A DNA stretch of 41,597 nt from Pseudomonadota bacterium (lineage in GTDB: Bacteria; Pseudomonadota; Gammaproteobacteria; Burkholderiales; Rhodocyclaceae): contig CAUJIV010000114.1 in NCBI GenBank assembly GCA_963205435.1, positions 1 through 41,597 on the forward strand, in the 5' to 3' direction. A model generated the notes under the pieces. It made no database searches. It saw only the letters and a program-made list of their open reading frames with translations, and was not told the DNA's origin. Below are positions 7,332-16,260 of the stretch, piece by piece (positions within the stretch are counted from its first letter, which is position 1; each line of letters opens with the position of its first letter). The translations under genes were made by a program, and so were the position numbers.

Positions 7332-9064
7332 GAGGAGCCTCCGCGGGCGGGCGGCGGGTGCAGCACCAGGCCGACCCGGGTGATCGCCTTGCCCGTCGTC
7401 TCGCGCACGACGAGGTCGATGTCGCCGAGCGTGACGCGGTCGCCGACCACCGGCAGGCCCTTGAAGCGGCGGGCGATCACCTCCGCCAGGCTGAGCTCCG
7501 ACAGCTCGTCCGGCGGCGCGATGCCGTAGGCCTGGCAGACGTCGGCCAGGCGCGCCGCCGGGTCGAGGTCGAAATCGCCGAAGAAGCGGCGCTCGGCCAG
7601 CGGCCCGGGCAGCGGCGGCGCGGCGAGGCGGCCGCTGAGGGCGTCGATGTTCTCGCTGCGGACGAGGACATAGACGAGGTCGCCGCCGGCCAGGCGCACG
7701 CCCTCGAGCGGCAGCGGGCGCCCGTCGCGGAAGACGGCGACCAGGCGCTCGTCCTCGGCGAGGTTGAGCTCGTCGGCGCCGGCGCCCCCGAGCGGGCTGT
7801 CCGGCGGCAGCCGGTAGCCGGCCAGCTCGAATCCTGTGTGGCCCTCGATGTCGAGCGCCACGCGCTGGCGCGCCTCGAAGACCGGCGGCAGCTCGAGCCC
7901 GAGCAGGCGCGCCAGCGGCGCGATGGTCCAGCCCTGGAAGACCAGCGAGGTCAGCACGACGAAGAAGGCGACGTTGAAATACAGCTGGGCGTTTTCCAGC
8001 CCGGCCATCAGCGGGAAGATCGCCAGCACCACCGGCACGGCGCCGCGCAGGCCGACCCAGGAGATGAAGAGCTTCTCGGCAAAGGGCGCGCGATAGGCGA
8101 GCAGCGACAGCCAGACGGCCAGCGGGCGGGCGACGAACATCATGCCGGCGGAGACGAGCAGGGCCGCCGGCGCGACGACGACGAGCTGGCTCGGCGCGGA
8201 GAGAAGGCCGAGGACGAGGAACATGACGATCTGGGCGAGCCAGGCGAGGCCGTCGTGCACGCCGAGGATGTCCTCGCGCGCGTGCACCGGCCGGTTGCCG
8301 AAGACGATGCCGGCGGCGTAGATGGCGAGGAAGCCGCTGCCGCCGGCCTGGCCGACGAGGCCGAAGATGAACAGGCCGCCGGCCAGCGCGAGCAGGGGAT
8401 AGAGTCCCTCGGCGAGGTGGATGCGGTTGACCAGCCAGGCGAGGAGACGGCCGCCGAGGATGCCGCCGGCGAGGCCGACGCCCATCTGCTGGGCGAAGAA
8501 GACGCCGATCTGCCAGGACGGCGCATCGCCGCTCGCCAGCAGCGACACCAGCGCGACGGTGAGGAAGATGGCCATCGGGTCGTTGCTGCCGGACTCGATC
8601 TCGAGCACCGTCGCCACGCGCGGCTTGAGGCTGATGCCCTGGTTGCGCAGCAGGGAGAAGACGGCGGCGGCGTCGGTCGAGCCGACGATGGCGCCGACCA
8701 GCAGGCCCTGCAGCAGGCCGAGGCCCAGCACCCAGGCGGCGAAGGCGCCGGTGATGGCGGTGGTGATGACGACGCCGAGGGTGGTCAGCGAAATGGCCGG
8801 GCGGAAGCCGAGGGTGAAGCTGGTGAAGCGCGTGCGCAGGCCGCCGTCGAAGAGGATCACCGCCAGGGCGAGGTTGCCGACGATGTAGGTGGCCTGGAAG
8901 TCGTCGAAGCGGATGCCGCCCGGCCCGTCCTCGCCGGCGAGCATGCCGACGACGAGGAACACCAGCAGCAGCGGCGCGCCGAAGCGGAAGGCCCAGGCGC
9001 TGACCAGCACGGCGGCGACGAAGAGGATCGCGCCGGCGAACAGCAGCTGGTTGGCGGCCTCCAT
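7328..9064 (-). CDS. nhaP2: NhaP2/CvrA-type K+(Na+)/H+ antiporter with regulatory C-terminus
   Basis: 578 residues. The N-terminal 400 form a CPA1 exchanger: LVVGMLAGEDGPGG, AVILFDGGLRT, VGAIVGSTDAAAVFSLL and ESGSNDPMA, where the Asn-Asp ion-binding pair is intact, plus WVGLRGAVPVVLA. The C-terminal 180 residues hold a TrkA-C/RCK_C-like unit (GYRLPPDSPLGG..RDGRPLPLEG..DLVYVLVR) and a CorC/HlyC-like end (PVVGDRVTLGDIDLVVRE). This layout is that of E. coli CvrA/NhaP2, an inner-membrane antiporter important at low or high osmolarity. It is followed by dinB with a 4-bp overlap. Ion preference cannot be read from sequence. Confidence 0.9.
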   Translation of the reverse strand: MEAANQLLFAGAILFVAAVLVSAWAFRFGAPLLLVFLVVGMLAGEDGPGGIRFDDFQATYIVGNLALAVILFDGGLRTRFTSFTLGFRPAISLTTLGVVITTAITGAFAAWVLGLGLLQGLLVGAIVGSTDAAAVFSLLRNQGISLKPRVATVLEIESGSNDPMAIFLTVALVSLLASGDAPSWQIGVFFAQQMGVGLAGGILGGRLLAWLVNRIHLAEGLYPLLALAGGLFIFGLVGQAGGSGFLAIYAAGIVFGNRPVHAREDILGVHDGLAWLAQIVMFLVLGLLSAPSQLVVVAPAALLVSAGMMFVARPLAVWLSLLAYRAPFAEKLFISWVGLRGAVPVVLAIFPLMAGLENAQLYFNVAFFVVLTSLVFQGWTIAPLARLLGLELPPVFEARQRVALDIEGHTGFELAGYRLPPDSPLGGAGADELNLAEDERLVAVFRDGRPLPLEGVRLAGGDLVYVLVRSENIDALSGRLAAPPLPGPLAERRFFGDFDLDPAARLADVCQAYGIAPPDELSELSLAEVIARRFKGLPVVGDRVTLGDIDLVVRETTGKAITRVGLVLHPPPARGGSS

Positions 9065-9102
9065 GGCGCCCGCTCAGTCCGGCTGCCGCGGCCGTGGCGG
9101 GC

Positions 9103-10008
9103 TCATGGCGCCAGGCGTTCGGTTGCCACCAGGACGTCGCAGGCAGTCTCGCTCAGCACGTGCTTGGTGACGCTGCCGAGCAGCAGCTCTTCCAGCCCGC
9201 CCAGGCCGCGCTTGCCCATGACGATGAGGTCGGGTCGCATTTCCTCGGCCAGCTCGCGGATGCCGGCCGCGGGGTGGCCGTGCAGCATGCGCTGGAGGAA
9301 GTCGGTGCCGCTGGCGCGGCGCGGCTCGAGAAAGGCGCGCAGCGCTTCCTGCGCCTGGCTGCGCGCGGCGGCCTGGTAGATCTCGAGCACCCGGTCCTCG
9401 ACGCTGGCATAGCGCAAGGTGCTCTCGTAGGGCGCCTCATAGACATGGGCGACGGTGACCTCGGCGCCGCCGGCGATCGCCTGCGCCCAGTCGAGGGCGC
9501 GCGCCGACGAGGCGGAGAAGTCCACCGGCACGAGCAGGCGCCGGTAGGGCGCCTGCGGCGCCTGCTTGACCACCAGCACCGGGCGCAGGCTGCGGTGCAG
9601 CAGCTTCTCGGCAGTGGCGCCGATGAACAGCTCGCGCACCAGGTCGGCGCCGAAGCCGCCGACCACCACCAGCGCCGCCTCGCAGGCGTCCGCCGCGGCG
9701 GCGATCTCGACATGGGCGCGGCCGACGCGCACCTCGGGGTCGATTCTGACGCCGAACTGGCGGCCGAGCCGGCTCGCCCGCTCGTCGAGCTCGGCGCTGG
9801 CGACCTCGATCAGCTTCTGCTCGGTCTCCGGCGGCGTGCGCTCGACGAAGATGCTCATCAGCGCCTCCAGCGGCAGGCGCGGCACCACGTGCAGCAGCGC
9901 CAGCCGGCCGGCGCCGAGGAACTGCGCCAGCATGGCGGCGCGCGTCTCGGCGCGGGCGGCGGCCGGCGACAGGTCGGTGGCGACGAGGATGCTGTCGGGC
10001 TTGTCTAT
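9103..10008 (-). CDS. Tandem universal stress protein with an apparent non-canonical start
   Basis: About 301 residues with two UspA domains. The second carries the ATP-binding pattern G-x2-G-x9-G-S (GKRG..LLLGS); the first has Gly-Ala where Gly-Ser/Thr is expected. The first ATG in frame is at 9933, but that removes the opening beta strand: the 25 codons upstream encode DKPDSILVATDLSPAAAR, the classic Usp start, with no stop and no ATG, GTG or TTG. A good Shine-Dalgarno (GGGAG) sits 7 bases before an ATA at 10008, so ATA (or a misread ATG) is the likely start. Probable cytoplasmic stress protein in the minus-strand ion-transport operon. Confidence 0.85.
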   Translation of the reverse strand: MDKPDSILVATDLSPAAARAETRAAMLAQFLGAGRLALLHVVPRLPLEALMSIFVERTPPETEQKLIEVASAELDERASRLGRQFGVRIDPEVRVGRAHVEIAAAADACEAALVVVGGFGADLVRELFIGATAEKLLHRSLRPVLVVKQAPQAPYRRLLVPVDFSASSARALDWAQAIAGGAEVTVAHVYEAPYESTLRYASVEDRVLEIYQAAARSQAQEALRAFLEPRRASGTDFLQRMLHGHPAAGIRELAEEMRPDLIVMGKRGLGGLEELLLGSVTKHVLSETACDVLVATERLAP

Positions 10009-10066
10009 GGCGATTCTCCCGGGGGCGCGGTTCAGTGGCGCGACGCGGCGGCGCCGCCTTGGCGGC

Positions 10067-10468
10067 TCATGGCGCCGGGTCCGCCGGCGCGCCGCCGTCG
10101 CCGACCAGCATGTTGCGCAGCTCGCCGAAGCGCTGCGCCTCGCCAGCCGCCGGCGCTGCCGGCGGCGCCAGCCGGGCGGCCTCGGCCTGAGCCGCGGCGA
10201 GGCGCTGCGCCAGCTGGGCCTTGTCCCTTTCCAGCGCGTCGACGCGGCGGCGCAGCCGCGCGCCGCCCCACTGGCCGCGGATCACCGCCGGCGTCGACAG
10301 CAGCGCGGCGACGAGCGCGCCGAGGCCGAGCGCGACGAGCAGCACCAGCGCCAGCGTGCTGTCGAAGCGCCAGACGAGGAAAGTCACCGTCACCGGCACG
10401 TTGTTCTGCAGGGCGAAGAGCACGGCGCCGATGGCGACGACGATGCCGAAGATGAGCAGGAGCTGCAT
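10067..10468 (-). CDS. LapA/DUF1049-family inner-membrane protein
   Basis: 133 residues: two membrane helices at about 2-20 and 38-60 separated by ALQNNVPVTVTFL, the hallmark of DUF1049 (E. coli LapA/YciS), then a basic, Ala/Arg-rich helical cytoplasmic tail. LapA works with LapB/YciM in control of lipopolysaccharide synthesis in E. coli; no lapB neighbour is here, so that role is not assured. ATG preceded by GGAGGC on the minus strand. It lies between the Ca2+ ATPase and Usp genes. The tail is longer than in E. coli and likely coiled coil. Confidence 0.8.
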   Translation of the reverse strand: MQLLLIFGIVVAIGAVLFALQNNVPVTVTFLVWRFDSTLALVLLVALGLGALVAALLSTPAVIRGQWGGARLRRRVDALERDKAQLAQRLAAAQAEAARLAPPAAPAAGEAQRFGELRNMLVGDGGAPADPAP

Positions 10469-10502
10469 GGGAGGCCTCCGCTGTTCTGGCAGGCGCCGCC
10501 GC

Positions 10503-10524
10503 GGCTGCGGCCGCGCCCGCAGCC
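10503..10524. other. Stem-loop between Ca2+ ATPase and lapA-like gene
   Basis: GGCTGCGG and CCGCAGCC form a perfect 8-bp stem around a 6-base loop in the 104-bp gap. There is no T run on the transcribed (minus) side, so it may be an RNA-processing or partial-termination hairpin rather than a full terminator. Confidence 0.4.
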
Positions 10525-10572
10525 GAAGCTTACCAGCAGAACGTCGCCGCGTCGGCGTCGCGACGGGTGCGC

Positions 10573-13170
10573 TCAGGCAGCGCCGTTGCGATAGAGCCAG
10601 CCGCGCCGCGTCGCCCATTTTTCTGCCTCGACGGCGAAGAACACCAGCGTCGAGGCCAGCAGGCAGATGGCCAGCTCGGCGGCGGACAGCGGCGCGGTCT
10701 TGAAGACGGCGTTCGCCGCCGGCAGATAGATTGTCGCCAGCTGCAGGCCGAGGGTGAGCGCGACGCTGGCCAGCAATGGCGGGTTGCTGCGGAAGCCGAT
10801 CGCGAAAATCGAGTCCCGCTCGGAGCGGATGGCGAGGGCATGGCCGAGCTGCGACAGGCACAGCACGGTGAACACCATGGTCTGCCAGTGCGTGCCGCTG
10901 TGGTGGATCGACCAGGCCTGCAGCGCCAGGCAGATTGCCGCCATCAGCAGGCCGACCCAGAGCATGTGCTGCCACAGGCCGCGGGCGAAGAGGCTTTCCG
11001 CCGGCGGCCGCGGCGGCCGCCGCATGATGTCGCGCTCGGCGCGCTCGGCGGCCAGCGCCAGCCCGGGCAGGCCGTCGGTGACGAGGTTGATCCAGAGAAT
11101 GTGGACCGGCAGGAGCGGAATCGGCAGGCCGAGGAAGGGGGCGAGGAACAGGGTCCAGATCTCGCCCGAGTTGCAGGTCATGGCGTAGCGGATGAACTTG
11201 CGGATGTTGTCGAAGATGCGCCGCCCCTCGCGCACGGCGTGCACGATGGTGGCGAAGTTGTCGTCGAGCAGCACCATGTGCGCCGCCTCGCGGGCGACAT
11301 CGGTGCCGCCGCGGCCCATCGCCACGCCGATGTCGGCCGCCTTTAGCGCCGGCGCGTCGTTCACGCCGTCGCCGGTCATGGCGGCGTGTTCGCCCGCCGC
11401 CTGCAGCGCCTGCACGATGCGGATCTTCTGCTCGGGATCGACGCGGGCGTACACGCGGATGTCCCTCACCTGCGTGGCGAGGTCCGCATCGGTCATGGCG
11501 GCCAGCTCGGCGCCGCTGACGACGCGGCCGCCGCCATCGACGATGCCGAGCCGCTCGGCGACGGCGCGCGCGGTGGCCGGATGGTCGCCGGTGATCATCA
11601 CCGGCACGATGCCGGCGGCACGGCATTCCGCCACCGCCGCGGCGGCCTCCTCGCGCGGCGGGTCGAGCAGGCCGGCCAAGCCAAGGAAGGTGAGGCAGCG
11701 CTCCGCGTCCGCGGCGTCCGCCGGCAGCGTTTCGCTGCGACGCTCGGCGAAGGCCAGCACGCGCAGGCCGCGTGCCGCCATCCGTTCCGCCTGCGCCAGG
11801 GCGGCGCCCGTTTCGCCGCGACACAGCGGCAGCACGGCTTCCGGCGCGCCCTTGACGCAGACCAGGCAGCCTGCCGGCGCGGCATGCACGGTGGCCATGC
11901 GCTTGCGCGCCGGGTCGAAGGGGAACTCGCCCCGCCGCGGCCACTCGCGCTCCAGCGCCGCCCGCTCGAAGCCGTGGGCCTGCGCCGCCTCCAGCAGCGC
12001 CACCTCGGTCGGATCGCCGGCGAGGTTCCCGTCCGCGGCGGGCGCGGCATCGTTCACCAGCGCCAGCGCGCGCAGCAGGGCGGGCCAGGACGCGCCGCGC
12101 TCGTCGCCGTCGCCCGTCCAGAAGGCCTCCACCCGCATGCGGTTCTGCGTCAGCGTGCCGGTCTTGTCGGTGCAGATGAAAGTGACGGAACCCAGGGCTT
12201 CCACCGCCGGCAGGCGGCGCACGAGGGCGTTCTGCCGCGCCATCCGGGCGGCGCCGAGGGCGAGCGAGATGGCCACCACCGCCGGCAGCGCCTCCGGAAT
12301 GGCCGCCACGGCGAGGCTCACCGCGGTAAGGAACATCAGCGCCGGCGGCTCGCCACGCGCCAGGCCGGCGAGGAACAGGATGGCGCACAGCGCCAGCACC
12401 GCCCAGGCGATGCGCGCGCCGAAGCGGGCCAGCCGCTTCTGCAGCGGCGTCTTCACGTCCTCGGCGCGCTCGAGCAGGCGGGCGATGCGGCCGAGCTCGG
12501 TGGCGAGGCCGGTGGCGACGACGACGCCGGCGCCGCGGCCGCTGGCGACGAGGGTGCCCTTCCAGGCCATGTTGGCGCGATCGCCGAGCGGCAGGCGCGC
12601 TTCGGCGATGGCTTGCGCGCGCTTCTCCGCCGGCTGCGATTCGCCGGTGAGCGCCGCCTCGGCGATGGCCAGCTGCGCCGCTTCGATGAGACGCAGGTCG
12701 GCCGACACGACGTTGCCGGCCTCCAGCAGCACGATGTCGCCAGGCACCAGCTGCTCGGCGGGCAGTGTTGCCACCGCGCCGTCGCGGCGCACGCGCGCCA
12801 GCGGCGCCGCCATCCTGCGCAGCGCCGCCATGGCGCGCTCGGCGCGCCACTCCTGGGCGAAGCCGAGGGCGGCGTTGAGCAGCACGATGACGACGATGGC
12901 GAAGGTGTCGAGCAACTCGCCGACGAGGCCGGAGACGACGGCCGCGGCGATCAGCACCAGGATCATGAAGTCGGCGAACTGGCCGGCGAGCATGCGCATG
13001 GCCGAGCGCGCCTCGCCTTCCGGCAGGGCATTCGGCCCGTGCCGCGCCAGCCGCGCCGTGGCCTCGGCGAACGTCAGCCCCTGCGGGCCGGCGTCGAGGG
13101 CGGTGAGCGCCTCACCGATGCTTCGGGTGTGCCAGGGCCGCGGCTCAGGCGCCATGGCGGTAGAGGACAT
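10573..13170 (-). CDS. Ca2+-transporting P-type ATPase (type IIA, SERCA/PMR1-like)
   Basis: 865 residues. All P-type hallmarks are present: TGES (175-178) in the actuator domain, phosphorylated D335 in DKTGTLT, KGAPE in the nucleotide domain and TGDGVNDAP (599-607). Residues equivalent to the SERCA Ca2+ sites are kept at the same spacing: E293 in PEALP (helix 4), N667 and E670 in NSGE (helix 5), and N695, T698, D699 in NLVTD (helix 6). I therefore call Ca2+ export rather than a generic cation pump. The start at 13170 overlaps the exchanger gene by 26 bp; ATG 13155 (MAPEPRPWH) is equally plausible. Neighbours: a Ca2+/Na+-type exchanger directly upstream on the same strand. Confidence 0.92.
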   Translation of the reverse strand: MSSTAMAPEPRPWHTRSIGEALTALDAGPQGLTFAEATARLARHGPNALPEGEARSAMRMLAGQFADFMILVLIAAAVVSGLVGELLDTFAIVVIVLLNAALGFAQEWRAERAMAALRRMAAPLARVRRDGAVATLPAEQLVPGDIVLLEAGNVVSADLRLIEAAQLAIAEAALTGESQPAEKRAQAIAEARLPLGDRANMAWKGTLVASGRGAGVVVATGLATELGRIARLLERAEDVKTPLQKRLARFGARIAWAVLALCAILFLAGLARGEPPALMFLTAVSLAVAAIPEALPAVVAISLALGAARMARQNALVRRLPAVEALGSVTFICTDKTGTLTQNRMRVEAFWTGDGDERGASWPALLRALALVNDAAPAADGNLAGDPTEVALLEAAQAHGFERAALEREWPRRGEFPFDPARKRMATVHAAPAGCLVCVKGAPEAVLPLCRGETGAALAQAERMAARGLRVLAFAERRSETLPADAADAERCLTFLGLAGLLDPPREEAAAAVAECRAAGIVPVMITGDHPATARAVAERLGIVDGGGRVVSGAELAAMTDADLATQVRDIRVYARVDPEQKIRIVQALQAAGEHAAMTGDGVNDAPALKAADIGVAMGRGGTDVAREAAHMVLLDDNFATIVHAVREGRRIFDNIRKFIRYAMTCNSGEIWTLFLAPFLGLPIPLLPVHILWINLVTDGLPGLALAAERAERDIMRRPPRPPAESLFARGLWQHMLWVGLLMAAICLALQAWSIHHSGTHWQTMVFTVLCLSQLGHALAIRSERDSIFAIGFRSNPPLLASVALTLGLQLATIYLPAANAVFKTAPLSAAELAICLLASTLVFFAVEAEKWATRRGWLYRNGAA

Positions 13171-14149
13171 AGCCGTTGAGCAGGTAGAGCGCCAGCAGGA
13201 ACACGCTGACCCAGCTCAGCTTGCGCCAGAGCGGTCCGTGCGGCCGGTAGAACAGGCCGATCAGCGCGACCCCGGTCATGACGATCGCCGTGATCGCGCT
13301 GAGGGCATGCGCCTGCGAGACGCCGGCGAGTAGGGGGCCGTCGGCGTAGAACAGGTCGTCGACGGCGAGGATGGCGATGTTGAACAGATTGCTGCCGAGC
13401 AGGTTGGCCACCGCCATGTCGATGGCGCCGAGCCGCACGGCGGCGACGGTGACGGCGAGTTCCGGCGCCGAGGTGGCGGCGGCCACCAGCAGGGTGCCGA
13501 CGAAGGTGTCATGCCAGCCCATCTGCCGGGCGAGGTCGGCGCCGATGAAGGGCAGCCAGATGCCGGCGGCGACGACGACGGCGGCGGACAGGGCGAAATC
13601 GGTGGCGGCCCGGCGCAGGCTGACGTCGGGATGGCGCTGCGCCACCTCCTCGACGAAGTCGGCGATCTCGCGCCGCTCGTAGCGGTACAGCAAGCGCATG
13701 GCGATCAGGTAGAGCAGGACGATGAGGGGCGTGTAGGCGCCGATGCGGCCGAAGGCCGGGCTCTCGCCGCGGCCCTCCAGCAGCAGGGCGAAGGCGGCCG
13801 TGCCGATGAGGAGGATGCCGAAGCCGGCTGAAAGGACGTGGCCGCGGCTGGCGCGGCGATAGAGGGATTCGCGCCGGTACAGCAGATCGACGACGACGAG
13901 GATGGCCAGGTTGAAGACGCAGCTGCCGAAGACGTCGCCGACGGCGATGTCGGGCACGCCGGCGACCGTGACGGCCGAGAGGCCGGAGGCCAGCTCCGGC
14001 AGCGAGGTGACGGTGGCGAGGAGAACGAGGCCGACCCAGCTGCCGCCGAGGCCGGTCTTCTCGGCGAGGATGTCGCCATGGCGCGACAGGCGCGCGCCGG
14101 CGAAGCCGATGGCGGCAAGGCAGGCGAGGAAGCTGAGCCAGGTCGTCAT
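13145..14149 (-). CDS. CaCA-family calcium/sodium:cation antiporter
   Basis: 334 residues with the two inverted alpha repeats of the CaCA family: ATVTSLPELASG plus GDVFGSCVFN in the first half, and AATSAPELAV plus ANLLGSNLFN in the second. The Glu of each SLPEL/SAPEL motif forms the Ca2+ site in this family. About 10 membrane helices. It overlaps the Ca2+ ATPase gene, so the low-affinity exchanger and the primary pump appear to be one transcript dedicated to Ca2+ extrusion (inference). GSCVFN in the first repeat, with Cys in place of the usual Asn, is a small departure from consensus. Confidence 0.9.
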   Translation of the reverse strand: MTTWLSFLACLAAIGFAGARLSRHGDILAEKTGLGGSWVGLVLLATVTSLPELASGLSAVTVAGVPDIAVGDVFGSCVFNLAILVVVDLLYRRESLYRRASRGHVLSAGFGILLIGTAAFALLLEGRGESPAFGRIGAYTPLIVLLYLIAMRLLYRYERREIADFVEEVAQRHPDVSLRRAATDFALSAAVVVAAGIWLPFIGADLARQMGWHDTFVGTLLVAAATSAPELAVTVAAVRLGAIDMAVANLLGSNLFNIAILAVDDLFYADGPLLAGVSQAHALSAITAIVMTGVALIGLFYRPHGPLWRKLSWVSVFLLALYLLNGYVLYRHGA

Positions 14150-14203
14150 GCGCGGACGGCTGTGGCGGGCACGGCGGCCCGCCGGCGCGCGAGGCCTCGA
14201 GGG

Positions 14204-14629
14204 CTACTTGATGAGCGTCACCGGCACTTCGGCGAAGTGGATGACCTTGGTGGCGACCGAGCCGAGCAGCATGCCGGCGACGGCGCCGAGGCCGCGCGTG
14301 CCCATGACGATACTGTCGCAGCCCTTCTGGCGGGCGAAGCTGGCGATGGTCTCGGCGACCGGACCGATCAGCACCTGCGAGGCGTGGCTGACGCCGGCAG
14401 CCTCGAGCAGTTCGCGCGCCGGGCGCAGCGCATCGCCGCCACGGCTCTCGCTCATCGCCTCGACTTCCTCCGGCTTTATGAAGCGGCGCACGTGGATGTC
14501 GTCGATCTCGGGCTGGACGTTGAGCAGCAGCACCGTCAGCGACGGGCAGGAGGCGGCCAGCGCGATGGCATGGCGCACGGCGCGCTCGGCGTTGGCCGAG
14601 CCGTCCACCGGAACAAGGATCTTGCGCAT
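14204..14629 (-). CDS. Universal stress protein UspA family, single domain
   Basis: 141 residues, normal length for a single Usp domain. It opens with KILVPVDGSANAERAV and ends with the ATP-binding motif G-x2-G-x9-G-S (GTRG..MLLGS) followed by VPVTLIK. Cytoplasmic stress or energy-status protein, probably a homodimer binding ATP. It is the first gene of the minus-strand run that continues through exchanger, Ca2+ ATPase, LapA-like, tandem Usp, NhaP2 and dinB. Its start at 14629 faces the divergent NhaD-like gene, with which it shares a 144-bp control region. Confidence 0.92.
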   Translation of the reverse strand: MRKILVPVDGSANAERAVRHAIALAASCPSLTVLLLNVQPEIDDIHVRRFIKPEEVEAMSESRGGDALRPARELLEAAGVSHASQVLIGPVAETIASFARQKGCDSIVMGTRGLGAVAGMLLGSVATKVIHFAEVPVTLIK

Positions 14630-14728
14630 GGGGCGGGTACCTCCGATCGGGATGCGGTCGGCCGGATTATCCCATCCTTCGCCGCGAATGGGCCGGCGGC
14701 GGTCGGCGCGGCGGGTGCCGGGTTTGCC

Positions 14729-14752
14729 GCGGCGGATGCTAGAATCCGCCGC
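14729..14752 (+). promoter_or_regulatory. Extended -10 promoter wrapped in a perfect 9-bp inverted repeat
   Basis: GCGGCGGAT (14729-14737) and ATCCGCCGC (14744-14752) are perfect inverted arms with a 6-base spacer. The spacer and right arm contain TGCTAGAAT, an extended -10 element (hexamer TAGAAT 14740-14745) reading toward the NhaD-like gene at 14774. A dyad centred on the -10 would suit a repressor operator or a 5'-end hairpin. No clear -35. Confidence 0.5.
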
Positions 14753-14773
14753 TGCTGCCCCCAGGAGCCCGCC

Positions 14774-16168
14774 ATGCACACGATCCGGTTGATGCCCGCG
14801 AGAGCCGCGAAACCCGCGAAAACCGCGCGCGCCGCCCGTGCGCTCCTTCGCGCGCCGGGCGCCGCCGCCCTGCTGGCCTTCGCCGGGGCCGCGCGCGCCG
14901 CCGACGGCCCGGCCGTCGCCGGCATCCCGGTCGACTTCATCCTCTTCGCCCTGACGCTGCTCGGCGTCGCCCTGTTCCACCACCACGTGCTGAAGGTGGC
15001 GCTGTCCGGGCTGGCCGTCATCACCCTGTACAAGCTGGCCTTCACCGGCTTCAAGTTCGGCCCGGGGCTGGCCGGCCTCGGCGCCCACATGCAGCACGAG
15101 GCGGTGCTGCTGATCAACCTGTTCTTCCTGCTCATCGGCTTCGCCCTGCTGGCGCGCCATTTCGAGGACAGCGGCGTGCCCGAGGCGCTGCCGAAGCTGC
15201 TGCCGCAGGGCTGGCTCGGCCCCTTCGCGCTGCTCGCCATCATCTTCGTCCTGTCGGGCTTCCTCGACAACATCGCCGCCGCGCTGATCGGCGGCACGGT
15301 CGCCGCCGGCGTGTTCAAACGCAAGGTGCACATCGGCTACCTCGCCGCCATCGTCGCCGCCTCCAACGCCGGCGGCGCCGGCAGCGTCGTCGGCGACACC
15401 ACCACCACCATGATGTGGATCGACGGCGTCAGCCCGATCGACGTGCTGCACGCCTATGTCGCCGCCGCCGTCGCCCTGGTCGTGCTCGGCGTCCCCGCCG
15501 CGCGCCTGCAGGACGGCTACCAGCCGATCCTGCGCAACCTGCAGGCCGGGCAGCGCATCGACTGGGCGCGCGTCGGCATCGTCGCCTTCATCCTCGTCGC
15601 CGCCATCGCCACCAACGTCACCATGAACGTCAGGTACCCGGCGCTGGCCGACAGCTTTCCGGCGCTCGGCGTCGCCGTGGTGGCGGCGCTGCTGGTTTCC
15701 GTGCCGCTGAGGAAGCCCGAATGGAGCCTGCTGCCGGATGCGACCAAGGGCACCCTCTTCCTGCTGGCGCTGGTCACCTGCGCTTCGATGATGCCGGTGG
15801 AGAAGCTGCCGGCGGCCTCGTGGCAGACCGCCCTCGGCCTCGGCTTCATCTCCTCGGTGTTCGACAACATCCCGCTCACCGCGCTGGCGCTCAAGCAGGG
15901 CGGCTACGACTGGGGCGTGCTCGCCTACGCCGTCGGCTTCGGCGGCTCGATGATCTGGTTCGGCTCCTCCGCCGGCGTGGCGCTGGCCAATATTTTCCCA
16001 GAGGCGAAATCGGTCGGCCAGTGGCTGCGCCACGGTTGGTTCATCATCGTCGGCTACATCGTCGGCTTCTTCGCCCTGCTGCTGACGCTTGGCTGGGAGC
16101 CGCACGAGCCGCACAAGACGGATGTCGTGCCGGCGGCCGTGCAGCTGGCGCCGCCGGCGCGGGATTGA
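14774..16168 (+). CDS. NhaD-type Na+/H+ antiporter (ion transporter superfamily)
   Basis: 464 residues. After a basic leader and a signal-like segment (residues 20-43) there are about 11-12 membrane helices. NhaD signatures occur in both halves: FLDNIAAALIGG, SNAGGAGSVVGDTTTTMMW and later VFDNIPLTALAL plus GGSMIWFGSSAGVALAN. These match the NhaD/ArsB/citrate ion transporter superfamily, where the LDN and FDN motifs and the NAGG..GD..TTM loop define NhaD. ATG at 14774 has AGGAG 8 bases upstream. It probably exports Na+ or Li+ against H+; substrate inference rests on motif similarity only. Divergent from the Usp gene and followed by a Kef-type antiporter. Confidence 0.82.
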   Translation: MHTIRLMPARAAKPAKTARAARALLRAPGAAALLAFAGAARAADGPAVAGIPVDFILFALTLLGVALFHHHVLKVALSGLAVITLYKLAFTGFKFGPGLAGLGAHMQHEAVLLINLFFLLIGFALLARHFEDSGVPEALPKLLPQGWLGPFALLAIIFVLSGFLDNIAAALIGGTVAAGVFKRKVHIGYLAAIVAASNAGGAGSVVGDTTTTMMWIDGVSPIDVLHAYVAAAVALVVLGVPAARLQDGYQPILRNLQAGQRIDWARVGIVAFILVAAIATNVTMNVRYPALADSFPALGVAVVAALLVSVPLRKPEWSLLPDATKGTLFLLALVTCASMMPVEKLPAASWQTALGLGFISSVFDNIPLTALALKQGGYDWGVLAYAVGFGGSMIWFGSSAGVALANIFPEAKSVGQWLRHGWFIIVGYIVGFFALLLTLGWEPHEPHKTDVVPAAVQLAPPARD

Positions 16169-16260
16169 ATTCGCGCCGGCCCGCCGCGGCCGGATCGCGC
16201 AGCGGCAGGCCGGCCGGCGAACGGTCCGGGCGGAACGCGGCCCCGGCCGCAAGCCCGGCA

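Noticed and set aside
7301-9379. Long plus-strand frame opposite NhaP2
   Set aside because: Antisense of a GC-rich membrane protein gene, without any recognisable motif or ribosome site.
10067-12850. Very long minus-strand open frame (over 900 codons) over the Ca2+ ATPase gene
   Set aside because: It is the out-of-frame shadow of the ATPase in GC-rich DNA; only its last 133 codons (LapA-like) are real.
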